From Aradus depressus (Eukaryota > Arthropoda > Insecta > Hemiptera > Aradidae), in contig OY759217.1 of the NCBI GenBank assembly GCA_963662175.1, forward strand, positions 12,960,562 to 13,024,561: a DNA stretch of 64,000 nt, in the 5' to 3' direction. Both the position numbers and the translations under genes were made by a program. Position 1 is the stretch's first letter; every line of letters starts with the position of its first letter. The notes under the pieces are model-generated. The model was not told the DNA's origin and made no database searches. It was given only the letters and a program-made list of their open reading frames with translations. Of this stretch, positions 12,201 to 26,000 are shown in pieces.

Positions 12201-15200
12201 CAGAACTTGTTTTGGCGGAGCTACTCTCAAGTGTGTGAGGTGAACGTTTTTAGTATAGTCAATATACTGTGGAGTTGATAAACAACTTTGAAATGTGGGA
12301 ATCCCCCCCCCCCCCCCCCCCCCCCACTCTCTATTAAGAAAATGGCAGTAATAAGTCATTCATACAATACTTCATTTTGGTTACTCAGAAAGTATTATTA
12401 TACTTCAGTTAGCAAGTTTCATATAAATACGTATTTTTATTAAAATACTGTAAATTAATTACATTTTAAATTTAAATTTTTATTTTTTTATTATTTATTT
12501 TTTCTCCGTAGGTTAGGTTAGGTTTTATGACTCATGCCCAGGCTTTAACTACGAGGTCATATCGCCTACTACCAGAGCGCTCTTTCGTCACTCTGATGGA
12601 CATGAGCCCGACTCTACTGTGGGAGTCCTAAATTTTGCCCACCCTAAATTTTTATTCACCTAGGGCAGGGGTCTTTAACGAGTACCTGACATCATACAAG
12701 CTCGGGACCATCGCTTAACGTCCCATCCGGCCCGAGGCCCTTAGGTCTGGTTTCGAACCCACGTTCTTGACCTCAGAAGACATACTATGAGTTGCACATA
12801 GTAATTAGACTTAATCCGTGGCGATTAGCATCTTATTGTTGTTATCCTATCCAATGTTTATGACAAAAACAACAACAACCATTCCGTATTGTTCTGGTTC
12901 CAGATTTGAGTAATGATAAGTTTTGGTTAGAATGTATAGTGACCGTACAATATTACGGTTAGTGTCCTCAAAGTTACCAACCATGGAATACTAATGTCTG
13001 TCATTAGTATATAGTACTATATTGGGATGAACCTGTATCTATTATATATGTATATATAAAAGACAGAAGTCATCTACTCACTAACTGATCTAATTCCGAA
13101 GCCCTTCCATACAATACATCAATAATCCCAATCTATAAATGATATCTCAAAAAGAAGGATAATAGAAGGTATAACTCTAGAAGACCGCCATTAATATGTT
13201 TCAGTTGGTCGGCTACAACAAGGCAGCCACCCTGGAGGTGTACATCGGTACGGACCAGGGCCGAGTGGCTCCTCATATGTTCTATCAGGCGTGTCGGGTC
13301 TCTGGTAAGAACTCCACTCCCTGTCTGGAGAAGAAACTCAATGGAACTGTCTTGATAGAGATGCAGATTGATCCTACCAAAGAGATGACTGTTACGTAAG
13401 TGGCACACCATTTATTTAAACAATTCATTTCCATTCTTTCTCACAATTTCATTTATTTACTTCTAAAATGGTGGTAAATAACAGTTGGTGAGAAGATGGC
13501 TGATGTAGAGGGAAGTGATTATTTCACAGGTTGTCAAATAAAGAGACAGTTTTTATTATTTTGATTTATTTTTGAGTAGTTAATTTTTTTAATTAATTTT
13601 ACCTTCTTAAATTGCTGTTTTATCAGACATCCTGTCGATGAGGGCAACCTCGAAAGCCGGCTAGCACAAACAAAAGGCCGGCTCGTACAAAATGAGTAAA
13701 ATCTGTGTCTTTATTTTACAATCTATGAAGAGAAGAGTGTTTTCTATATGAAATCAGCTTATGTGCTCGCAGCCGATGTTTATGTGACTCATTTATTTAG
13801 CTTTATGTTTTATACATTGGAACATGTGAGTTCTGCAACTTACAAATGGAGAATCCTAGTTTTGCTACAAACTGATGTGGAGAATGAGAGGTTTGTATAC
13901 TTTTAAGACCTGAATTCTATATATATATATATATACTCATTTATCTATATTGAATAGTGCATAATTCAGGTCTTATAGGTTACAGACTATATATGTAGTT
14001 GGTGAAATTAGACAATATCATAAATAAACAAGTTTTATTTCTTTCAAGTTCATTTGAATTATTTCACAATATCTCTGCAATAATGTCAGTTTTCTTATAG
14101 GTTAGGTTAGGTTTTATGACTCATGCCAGGGCTTTAGAAACTAGTTGATATATACCAGAGGGCTCTTTCGTCGCTCTGGTGGACATGAGCTCGACTCTAC
14201 TATGGGAGTTCTAAATGTTTCCTACTCTAATTGTTTATTCACCTAGGGTTAGGAAGGGTCTTCAAGGGGGAGGGGGAGTACCTGACATGGTACAGGCGCG
14301 GGACCATCGCTTAACGTCCCATCCGAAAGATGGCATGCTCAACTTTTTTTCACCTCTTAGATAAAAAACATAAGGACCTCGGCCGGCTTTTGAACCCGCG
14401 AACTACCGGCGCTCTCTAAATGTATGTTCGTTCGCACGATAACTTCCTAATGCCAATTGTTTCCAAACTTTACTCAAAAAGGGTTCTTATGAACAAGGGG
14501 AATATCAAATTCACTAACCAGAAATATAGAACCACCGGTGACCAAATTTTTTAAACGCTCGAATTTGTTGTTTATTGTTTATCATGTATTGTTGTAACGA
14601 ATGTATCGAAATTTAGTATGAGGATTCATAAGAGCCTGATATGACACCCTTTGATTGTCAACCAAATAAGTGCATTGGTTTCAGTTTTTTTAATTCGCGC
14701 TGGAGAAGTTCATAGCCATTGATTCACTGTAAACATATTTTTCTTCACCTTTCAATCATTTCAGAAGACTTGGTACTTTGATCTTGATATGAATAACTCG
14801 TTTAAGGTGGGCGGGCGGTTCGTGGTTTTTCTTCTGTTGGGAAAGAATGTTTTTGTTTACGAAATGATATGTTTCCGGAAGGCTGAGTTACCTTGAAAGG
14901 GATCTGAGGCGTGCTCCTTCCCCCTAATTGGACGTACCTGGTACCTGTGGTGGACTAGCTAAGGTACTTCAACCGTACCCGGTCATTCAACTTGTGGTTC
15001 CAAGGTGGCTACTGTTAAAACAGCTCCTTTAAATAAGGGATAGTGTTATATCAAATTTTCGTTTCGTTGACGAAGAAACGATTGGGCGTAATTTTGTTCG
15101 TTTTTACCGGAAATCATGTACATGAAATCGAGACCAAAAGCATTTCATTCTAAACCTGGCGACAATTCCAGCAAGTATGCTTCTGGTGAAACTTTCGTTT

Positions 15201-18200
15201 GTTAATTTTGTAATTTCTTGCTGACAATGCAGATGCACCAAAATATTTGGCAACACTATACGCTTGATTATATGCATTTGATCCAGACTATTCTAACTGC
15301 TTTCTTAGTGCCGTACCGAGCTCAAACGTTTGAAATAATGCACTGACCATGCTCTGTTTGTTAAATGAAGGGTTACCAGTTCAACTGAACCATGGCATTA
15401 TTTGAGGGCTTATACTTGCAAAACTTGTTCAAGTGCATTTTTTTTTGTCAGTTTAAAAGAATGTAAATTTGGGAAACTTTAAAATGGAAAAAATCATAGT
15501 AAATACAGGGTCTCATTGAGCAGAATAAATATCAAAATGTTTATTTCAAGTGGGTTTCACAAAAAACTTCACAATATATACCCATTTGTGATTACAGTAG
15601 TAGATGCGATAGATACAAAATGTAAGAAAACTATTATGTAGTTCGAAGAATAATTTTGAGAGTAAGAATAATTTAGATTTCGCCACCGCAAAAATGTTCG
15701 TTGTATCGTCGGGAGATATCGTGATATTTATCGCGAAATACTCAGACAGAAATTAAATTTAATAGATTTTGTAATCGCTGTGAACCCGGGGAAGACCCTA
15801 CGATTTTCTGCGTATACCACTTAGAAAATGAATATTTACATTTTTTAATAATTAATTCAAGTCTGATGGTTGTGGTCAGATAAAGATTCTATTTTTGAAT
15901 ACTTTAATTATATGGTCTTCAGACTGTTATTAAAACTTTTAAGAGTTCATTTTTATTTTTTTCTGTTTCTTTAAAACGTCCTTGGGAAGAATGTTGAAAC
16001 ACCAGTATCATTATGGTCTTTATTATGTTTTCCTGCTTGACATGTAATGAATGAATTTACTTTTGCGAAGATTTCACTAGAGTTTGCAATTTAGTATATA
16101 TTGAATAAATGTTGAAATTTACAAAACTGTCTTCAAACTGTTAAATACATCTCCTCTTCTCTGGAATGTAAGATCTACTGTTAGGGAGGGTGTCCTGGCT
16201 CTCCACCGGGTTTGGCACCCTAGACTGCTCTTCAAGAGACTCCTTCCCCACACATGCTACCTCAACCTCAATTCCTACTTATCCGACCGCTTCTTCAAGG
16301 TTCATTAGGGTACGGTACTGAGTACTTCGACTTCATGCCTATTGAAACGGGGGTTATCCTATGTTCCAACCCCTAAACAGTTTACACAGCTGATGTTCCT
16401 ACCAGTCCTAACTCACTCTCAGCAATCTTTACTGATCATACAGATACCCTTCTGTCCAACCAAGATCCCATCATAGCCTCCCAAAATTCTCATTGGCATC
16501 TTTCATATGGGTGAAAATGAATTATAATCATTGCAGCCACCATTTTCTCTCGAAAGACGCTCCTGCCTCCGATTTCCGTCAATAATATATCGATTCCTGT
16601 CTCCATCTCCAATCAAGTCCTATATCGGGTTTTCTGTCCAGGCCGAAGACGTGGAATGACTAAAACGACAAGTGGTCAACAGACGGTTTCGTCTGCTCTG
16701 TCGACCTCTCAGTAAACAATCTAGACAAGCGTATTCAGCTCTTCCAATCCAAAGTCCTCAGAACAATTTTCGATGCACTCTTCTGTTCCCAATCATAACC
16801 TACTTAAAATTACGTTCGTTATTCAAGTCCCGCTTCTCCAAATTTCAATCTAACCTTTCTTTGACCATTAACATACCGTTTCAATCCAGGTAATCCCCTC
16901 CCCGAAGACTGAGCCGGCGCTGGTAGAGAGACCTACTACTATAAGATAGAAAAATATTTATTGCCTGGTGTGACCATATTTTCTTCTGTCGAAGGCTGAC
17001 ACTGACACATATTGCTCACATATATTCTATATTTTCATTTGACCTTGATGAAGAATAAGTTAACTATAGTGTACTTAGGTCGAGAAAAAAAAATTTGTTA
17101 AAGTTCTTTACACAAGTTTTATTTACTATATTTAAGTAATGGATGGATAAAATATTTTTTTTTTGTCAATAGATGTGACTGTGTGGGAATTTTGAAAGAA
17201 AGGAACGTAGATGTGGAGCACAGGTTTCCTGATGAGAACCCCGGACGGAGTAAGAAGAAGTCGACGAGATGTCGGATGGTGTTCAGGACGGTGGTCACTC
17301 TTGAGGATGGCTCTCTGGAAACACTCCAGGTCACCTCCCAGCCTATTGTTTGCAGTGAGTACTCCAATCTACCCTTTATATTTCATATTAACGTTTCTAA
17401 TTGAAAGTTACATGTACTTAACTTAGCATCATAAATCTGATGGTTTCACGTTTTCAGCCATATAGTACAATCTGAAGATACACTCACGCACTCTTTATTA
17501 ATTTCTGGTTAAGTTATCTCTATGTGAATAACCTTCCTCGTAATCTTTTAAATATTTCCGACAGTGAAGGAATGTGGATATTGTATACAAAAAATGTTAT
17601 GTAATAAAAAAAAACTATACTATATATTTACAATTTAATTGGACGAAAATAAATCAATAAATTTAATTCTAAGTAAAGATTTATAATAATAATACACAAT
17701 TCCTAAATAAACTAATGTTATAATAAAAACTTATATAAAACCACTCAACTTGAGCAATATTATTTCTTCTTCGTATTATCAGCCAATATAAACATTAAGA
17801 TAGGTCAAAGTCTATTGAAGATGTTAGAAATGATAACAGGTCATTGTATACACTTGGTGATAACGGCTCTGTCTGAATTGTCAGCTCAAATCCCAAGTTA
17901 ATTATACAACACACACCTACCTAGTATCTTATTTATCGCTTCGAATGTTTTCAAATCTTATTTAAACATAGCTTGAGCATATTTTCTTTCCCCCAAATCT
18001 AGAAACTAAGACAATAATATATATAAGTATCTGAGGGCGCCGATAGCTAAAAGGTAGCGTCCTAGTCTACTGAGCTCAAAATCGCTGGTTCGAATCCCGG
18101 CTGAGGCCCTTATGTTTTTTATCTGGGATGTGATAAAACCTTGAGCCCGCCGTCCTTCGGATGGGACGTTAAGCGATGGTCCCCTAGGTGAATAAACCTG

Positions 18201-20055
18201 GGTAGGCAATATTTTTTACTCCTATAGTAGAGTTCGGGCTCTTGCCCATCAGAGCGACGAAAGAGCGCTCTGGTAGAAGGTGATATGACCTCATAGTGAA
18301 AGCCAATCATAATAACTAACTAGATAATTGTTAACGCTACTTCTTCACCAATATTGGTACCTTTTTGGGACCGACTGTCATCTATATGTCCTCATAAAGA
18401 TTATATTTTAATATACTTGATACCTTTGATATAATTGAACATTTGAATCGTATAAAATATGACCTTAGAATTTTTTAATTTGGTTCAATGAAACTTTTTT
18501 TTTTTTTTTTTTCATATTCTCATTTTCTCATTCATTCCTTGATTTCAGCTCAACCACCAGGAGTGCCAGAAATTCTGAAGAAGAGTCTAACCTCTGTGCC
18601 GGCGGACGGTGGCCAGGAGATGTTCATCCTGGGCAAGAACTTCCTGAAAGACTCCCGAGTCACCTTCTCTCAAGGGGAGCCAGGCACTGACAACTACTGG
18701 GAGGCTGTCGTACAGCCCGACAAGGAGTACCTCCAGCAGGTTCGTTCTCCTCCAACCTAACTGTACTCCTGTTGAATACTAATCATGTCACTTAGCCATG
18801 TTACCCGTCGGACTGGAAAATATATTAATATTAAATATTTAAATAAGAATATTTAATATTAGTGATAAATATAACGGAGATAAAAAGTAGACAGTGAGAA
18901 AGTACACATATAGAGTAGGGTTGAGAAGGACGAGGGAATGAGGAAGCTAGGCTGATCAAATGAGCGAGCATGTCCCAGAAATAACTTTTCTGTCTCCAAG
19001 TCCGATGAAATTTCTTCTGTAATTTTCCCGTGACTATGGAACAAACAAACAGACACAATGACGGATACAAGGGGGGGTAAAAGCAGAATTCCCCCCTCCC
19101 CTCCTCCCCCCCCCCTAGCGCAGAGGCTCATAAGTCAGTTTTTAAGGATAAAGAAATATGTACGTTAAATTGGGAAATACGTCCTAGTGATGCGCGAAGG
19201 ACCTCTTGCGGTCTTGCGCACAGACGTTAATGACGTCATTCGTTTACAGACTTAAACTGTTACTCAACCTATTACTATTATAATAATATTTCAGTCTTGA
19301 TTATTAATTCATGCGCTTCGTCAAAACTAGCCAAAATATTAACCATCTTGCCATCATCCTTCCAAATCTTGTGAATAAAGTGTAACATCCAAATCTTGAA
19401 CCAACGAAATTTAACCCTCTCCTCTGATGAGCATCCTAGATCCGCCCTTGGACAGACATAAGTACAAATAGAAACGAAAGCTAAAAACTCTCTTATGGCT
19501 TTCGTTTAACCTCAAATGAATAGATCAAATGATTTTTAAAAATACTCAAAGTATAGAGAGAGCCACCTCCTTAACAGTTTTATTTATACAGATTAATGGA
19601 TGTGGTCATACTCGAATTTCCAACTTGCTCAGCATTAGATAGATATAGAAAATAGATAAGATATTATTTTTAAATAATAAAATGGTGTCATACAATGATT
19701 ACATACCATGTATGCTGTATTACTCCATTGAGTTGGTTCCTCCTACTTATGTGTCTGTTTATGTTTCTTTCTCTCGATACAGTCGCACATGGTGTGCGTG
19801 GTGCCCCCCTACAGAGACGACTCGATCGGAGAGGCGGTGGGAGTCCGACTCACAGTGACCTCTGGCGGCCGCTCCAGTGAGCTACATCCCTTCTTCTACA
19901 CTCCCAAGGGTAAGGCCGTGGGGACATACCCCAGCTCAAGGCACTCTCTGCACTTTGCTCGCCTCCTTCCCGCCTACTGCCCAATATGTTCACGCGCCCT
20001 CTTTCAACCTTCCCACCAAATGTTGACATTGCGCATCTCCTACCTCCTAGTTGTG

Positions 20056-20095
<40 letters not shown>

Positions 20096-23000
20096 TTATT
20101 TTTAAACTTTATGCTTGTTTTACAACTCATTTGATGAAACTTAGGTTAATAAGTTCACCAGACCCTGGAGGAGAAAGGACAACGGTATCAACATTCTTTC
20201 TTGCTTTATTCCCTCTTCTGAGAAAAGGCATTTTTGTTTGTTTATTTGATCTTATGTACACCCAACTTGGGCAAAAAGGACGAGCTTTCGTAATATTTGA
20301 ACAGCGTCTTCTATCCTTCGCAAATGAGTAAGCTATCATAGAATCACCTATTAGTCCAATTGGAGAAGAAGCTCACTGTTATAACTTTAACCAAACGTAT
20401 AATACACAAATTAGCGTAAAAAGAACATTCCTGCGCAAGTTGTAACGGGCATGATCGTGAGCCCTTCCTTGTAATTTATCAACACAATGCCCACCCTTGT
20501 TGAAATTTCTTCCTTTGGGCGGGGATGTGCAGCCCACTTTTATTTTGGCACCACAGGGGCGGGCTACATTACCGGGGTTATTTACAAACATCTATGGACC
20601 AGGAAAAGAAGTTTCACCTATGAAATAAAACTTTCCTCCCATGCAACCAAAGCCCTACACTCCCTCTACTTGCGCAGTAAAACTTTTTTGTCTTTTAAGT
20701 GAATAAGCAACCAGACTACAGGGTTAACAAACACATTTGCGCTTATTTCTTATATTTGTTCTTCAAAAATGTGCTTGCTTTAAGTTATCCTAGTTTCACA
20801 TCTTAAACAAGCTAGAAAAAACATTAAAACCTCATAAAATGAAGCCTCCTCCCTGAAATTTATTAGTAGAAATCCTTATCGGATTAGATTGAAATTTTGT
20901 AGAAATTAATTTTAGGACGAGAGCTAAGGATATCTACTATGTATTATGTTTGAATTTGAGGAATTTCCTAAAATGTGCCTCAAGTGACATTGAACTTAGT
21001 TTTGGTCGACATGTTCCCTTCTTACTACTATCCTCTGGCTGTTCTTCGGACAAATGCAGTTGTTGGAGTCCATATGACTTTTGACTTTGCTGCTTGCTAG
21101 CTTCAATCCTGGAACAACAACTCTTGGTTTTCCTTCTTGTCTCATCTTTCGTTCTCTTCTGTCTGCTACTCTGGTTCTACTATATTACTATTTATTGCCT
21201 TCTGGCTATTTTGAATTGAGACTTTCAGGCGCTGCCTACATATGTTGTATGCCGATTCGCGAGGGCGAGGCTTATTATATATATATTTTTTTTTGGGCGT
21301 AAATATCATAGTAAAATATACAATATAATATATAAGCTTGCCTCCGTGTCCTTAGTACGTCAGGCAGCATACTCTATTCTGTTTTTACCATATTATTTTC
21401 CTAACTCCTCAAAAAGTCATTATTTTCTCTCTGTTGTTTAATAATTCTCCAAATTTTGTTTAAATTTCATTTTACATTCTTGATAATTGCATCTTTTTTG
21501 TTAGTTTGAAAGTATGAGTTATGATCAATCTTTACGATTAAGTCGTCTGTAGCATCCTGAAAACTCGAGATCTTACTATCCGATACAAAAACGCTGATTT
21601 CTAAAGCCTCTTTCGGGTATCACACGCACAATGTTTTTAGGAGGAAAGCTTCGCCCTCGCGTTATTGTCTGGCCAGGAGGCCTTTAAGTATGAAAGCATA
21701 GTTGTTTACATTAGTATTATTATTAAAATATTACAATATTTTAATTTTAGTATATTATTTAAATACTAATGAGAAATATTTTAGTAAATATATATTTGGA
21801 ATGAATGAAATATATTTTTTTTTATGCAGTTTTGCATTTTTGTAGATTAGAAAAATTTATATAAAAGGTAGTATTTGTTTTGTCTATCATTTTTACTACA
21901 AACTCCTTCGAAACTAGCATTTTTCTTGTGCAGTATCTAATTATTTTGAAAACTTACTGGCTTTATAAGTACATGTTCAACTTTAGCATTTGATCCCACT
22001 TATTCATTTTCTGGCTATCATATTTTTTTGAATCTTCTAGAAACTAGTATTTTCTTTTAGTTTAGTTTTTGTTTAGAACCTCAGCCTTCCTTGTATGGAC
22101 TATTGCTCTTGAGAAAAATGCAATGGAAACTACGTTTATCACACCATAATGGAAAACATCAGATGAACTATGAAGTTTTTTTGTTTTTTTTTTTCATACA
22201 ATGAATTAGAAAATGTCCAAAAACCGAGTGGTTGCAATACAGTTTGTAGTAAAAGGGTAGAAAAGGCAATGATGACATTCTACGCATTGTCAAGAAAATA
22301 CTAACATTAGTATGAATTTAATAATTCTCCTTCAACTTGTTTATACATTTAAATAACATGTCCATTCATAACATGCAAGTACAAAATTAAATATTTTTTA
22401 AAATAATAAATTATTTCAGTTTTTATTATTATTATTTTTTTTTGTAAAAGTTGAGAAAAGTTTAATTTATAATATAAAAAAATGATTCGAATTATATAAA
22501 TGAACATATTGGGCAAGAGTTTTGTTTAAATCGTCAGTCAAAGAAACATTAAATAAATTGAAAGTGTACCACAAATAAATAAAACATTTTTTTGTAATAA
22601 AGGAGGCGTGGCTTTGAGTGGAATGCGAGAGGCATGTGGAAATGCGCATAGAAAAACAAATACATTTCGAAAAGAACTCGTATAAAAGTCATTACATTTT
22701 TGTTTCAATTATCTTTTTAATCTATTCCAATTCTTGATATATTTATAGTTAGGAATAAATAACGTCATCATTTCTCATTTTTTTTATTTATTTTATTTAT
22801 TTTTTGTAAATTGGAATATAGAAATGTTAATAATTTTTCGTTAATATTACGTATTTTGTAGTGACGTTTGTACAAAGAGATCTTGATATTTAAAATGAGG
22901 CCAAACAATAATAATTTAACAGTTTCATTTTTTTTCTTGAATAAAAATTAACACTAAGTTAGTGTATTTGGATTACAAAAATTGAAAAGAGTTTAAAACA

Positions 23001-26000
23001 AAATGTATTAAATAATGAAAATTGTTCAGCTTCTTTTTAAAATACCTATTGTATAAGATTTTAAATTTATTAAAATATATGTATGTACCATATTCGTACG
23101 TACCTATATTTTTCTGTTCATAAATTTATTTATTTTTTGTGAGAAAGTATTCACAAGAATGAAAGTTGAGTTTCATTGATGGTGATTGTGAATGTAAGAT
23201 GCATGCGGGAAAAAGTGGAGTATTGAATGTTGTGAATATTTTCTCGCTTGTATTTTATGTTTGGAGATAGGAATATACACAATTGGAAATATTTCACTGT
23301 TGCTGTTATAATGAATATTTTCAAACAGTAATATTTTTGTTGTTTGTTTATTATTTTTTCAAGACAAAAATGTATATTTCTCCCTCCAAAAAAATTGGGT
23401 CACATCTCATTTTTTTTATTGGTTTAATTTTTTAGAAGCTGAAGTATAATTTTGCTACATAATCAAATTTTTTAAAACATAAAAAAATAATTAAAGTTAT
23501 TTTTTTTAGCATATTGTGTTGTACATACATCATGTTTTTTTTTTCTTTGTGGGGGTGAACAAAATAAATAATAATAATAATAAAAAATAAATAAGACTAT
23601 TTCCGAAAAGATGTGACACAAAATGTTGCCTTTTTTGTATATTTTATATATATATTTTTTTTTTGAAAATTGGCAATCGGAATTAATGAAACCGAAGCCG
23701 AAACGTTAGTTGGCAGAAACTACATTAGTTTTGTGACGTTTCTATGCGTTTTTCTTTCTTCGTCCTCAGCTGTGGTCATCGGTGAGATGATGGAGGGTCA
23801 CGCTTCTCGCCTCCACACCGGCATCATGGGCGCTTCTGGCCCACATTTCAGGTTCTCTATATTAGTTAAAATTACACAAAAGACACAATAACTCACTACA
23901 CTTATTTTCCGCCCACAAAAACAAAACACACAAACATTACATCCCGCTCACACCCAGGCCGACCATATTCCAGACGTAGCTATTTTACATTACCATCGTT
24001 TATATGGCCATATATGTTTATTTATTTATTGTTTTTTTTTTGTTTAATTGTATAATTAGTATAACAATAAAATTTTATTTTGATTTTATTTCGTCTTAAT
24101 AAATATTATATTCATCCAATAAAGTTCCGGTAGTTCAATATTATAAGTATATACATGAACTTATGTAATACTTTTGTCTCGACTAACTTTTCGAGTAATT
24201 TGGAGTTGGAAGCTAGTTTTAATAGTTTGTCTTCCATTCCGAACCTAATTTAAGAATAACTAAATAAAAATTGAAAAATACATTTTTGTTGTTTTTCCGG
24301 GTTGTTGAAAGAAGTGTTACAAGCTTCTGACTGAATCTCAAGCCTATCTCTTCCAGTTAATTCCCAATTTAATAAATTCCAATTTTTGTCTTTATTCAAT
24401 ACTGTGCTATGGCTGTTGATTTTGTTGATTTTTATGTTCAGCAAAAAGTGCTTCATTTATAGAATAGAATTCATTTAAGCTTCTAAAATTGTGCATACTA
24501 AAAATCTTTTGAAATTCGTTTCTAAGGACGAGACATCGTCGACAATTGTGTGATTTCTCAACATAAAGAACTGATGAGCTAACATATCACATGCATTGGC
24601 CAACTGGCTCTGCAACTTATGACGTCACATCACTGTGATAATTTATCACCAGGACTTTTTAACATAAGTATTATTTTTACTAAACATTGCTCATATTTAG
24701 TGTATCGTTTAATCAAAACTTTTTATATCCAGAAGACAGGATATTACAGTCATACCAAAGGATAGATATATAATGATTTTTTCTATATATTTGCAAAACT
24801 TGTTTTGAAACATCGTTATCCGTTCATTTTATTGAGGTTGAAGTAAAATCAAAATTTTAAATTAGCAATTTCAATATTTAAATTGAAATTGTTAATTTTG
24901 TTGATATATTTAAAATATGAACCAAATGCACACAACTTCAGTTGAGATGGTCCACTTATGAAAATTGTCGCTAATCAACTTTTTATTTTAAATCTATATT
25001 TATTTTTTATTTTTAAAGGTTTTGATTATAATTCTCATTAATTTTTCACATCCTCAACAGTGAATTTATTTTGTGGCTAGAGGTTTAACCATTTGAGTTC
25101 GGGGCTTCATTATGACCGGTGTTGGGTGTAAAATGCGTAGGGCATATGAGGAGTTCCAATGCAAAAGGGGTCTAAGTACTAAGAAGTTAAAATTTTTCGA
25201 AAATGAAAAAAAAAAAAACTGTAGGGCTTTAAATTTAAAGTAGAGAAGGTACAAAGGGGCGCTGGTAGCTCTGAGGTAGCTTGCTAGCCTAATGAGCTCA
25301 ATATTAACCCACCCGATGCCCTTAGGTTTTTTATCTGGAAGAAGTAAAAAAACGGAGCACGCCGTCCTTCGGATGGAACGTTAAGTGATGGTCCCGAGCC
25401 TGTACGATGTCAGAACTCGTTAAAGTCCCCCTACTCTAGATGAATAAACCTGGGTGGGGAAATTTTCGTACTTACACAGTAGAGTCTGACTCATGTCCAC
25501 CAGAGCGACGATAGATCGCTAACGAAAGCAAAAATATTTTTTGGAAGGAGTGAAAAAGATCCAACTGATGGGTTCATGCAACCAGAAGTCCTTTAAGGCC
25601 CTTTATAATTTGCCAATCTCTTTAATTGGCGATTTCGATGGAATCTATTTGTTTTTGCGAGTATTGTACGCCTGGTCACTAGTCCGCAACTTTTTGCGCA
25701 AACTGTCTTCCTCTTTTTTACTCCTCTTTTTTTTGTCATCTCCTCTTCCCCACTCATTGCTGAACAGCTAATAATTAAAACTCAAAAGATGACTCTTAAA
25801 CAGAATATTGTTCCAAAGCCGAACAGAGAACGCACTGCACTTGAAATGAGAAAACTTTGAGAAAGTGCTCTCTCACGTAGACATATTTTACCTGATGGGA
25901 TTGGATCGCTTCGTTTTTGATCCGGGGGCAGATGTTTAGTCAGCTTTAGGTTAGAATTTTTTTGGCGAATTGACTCTTAGACCCTTTTGCACTCTTCAAC

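Noticed and set aside
19789..20331. 180-aa plus-strand ORF as one gene
   Set aside because: After the NFAT exon ends at 19909 it reads through intron and an (AT)n microsatellite.
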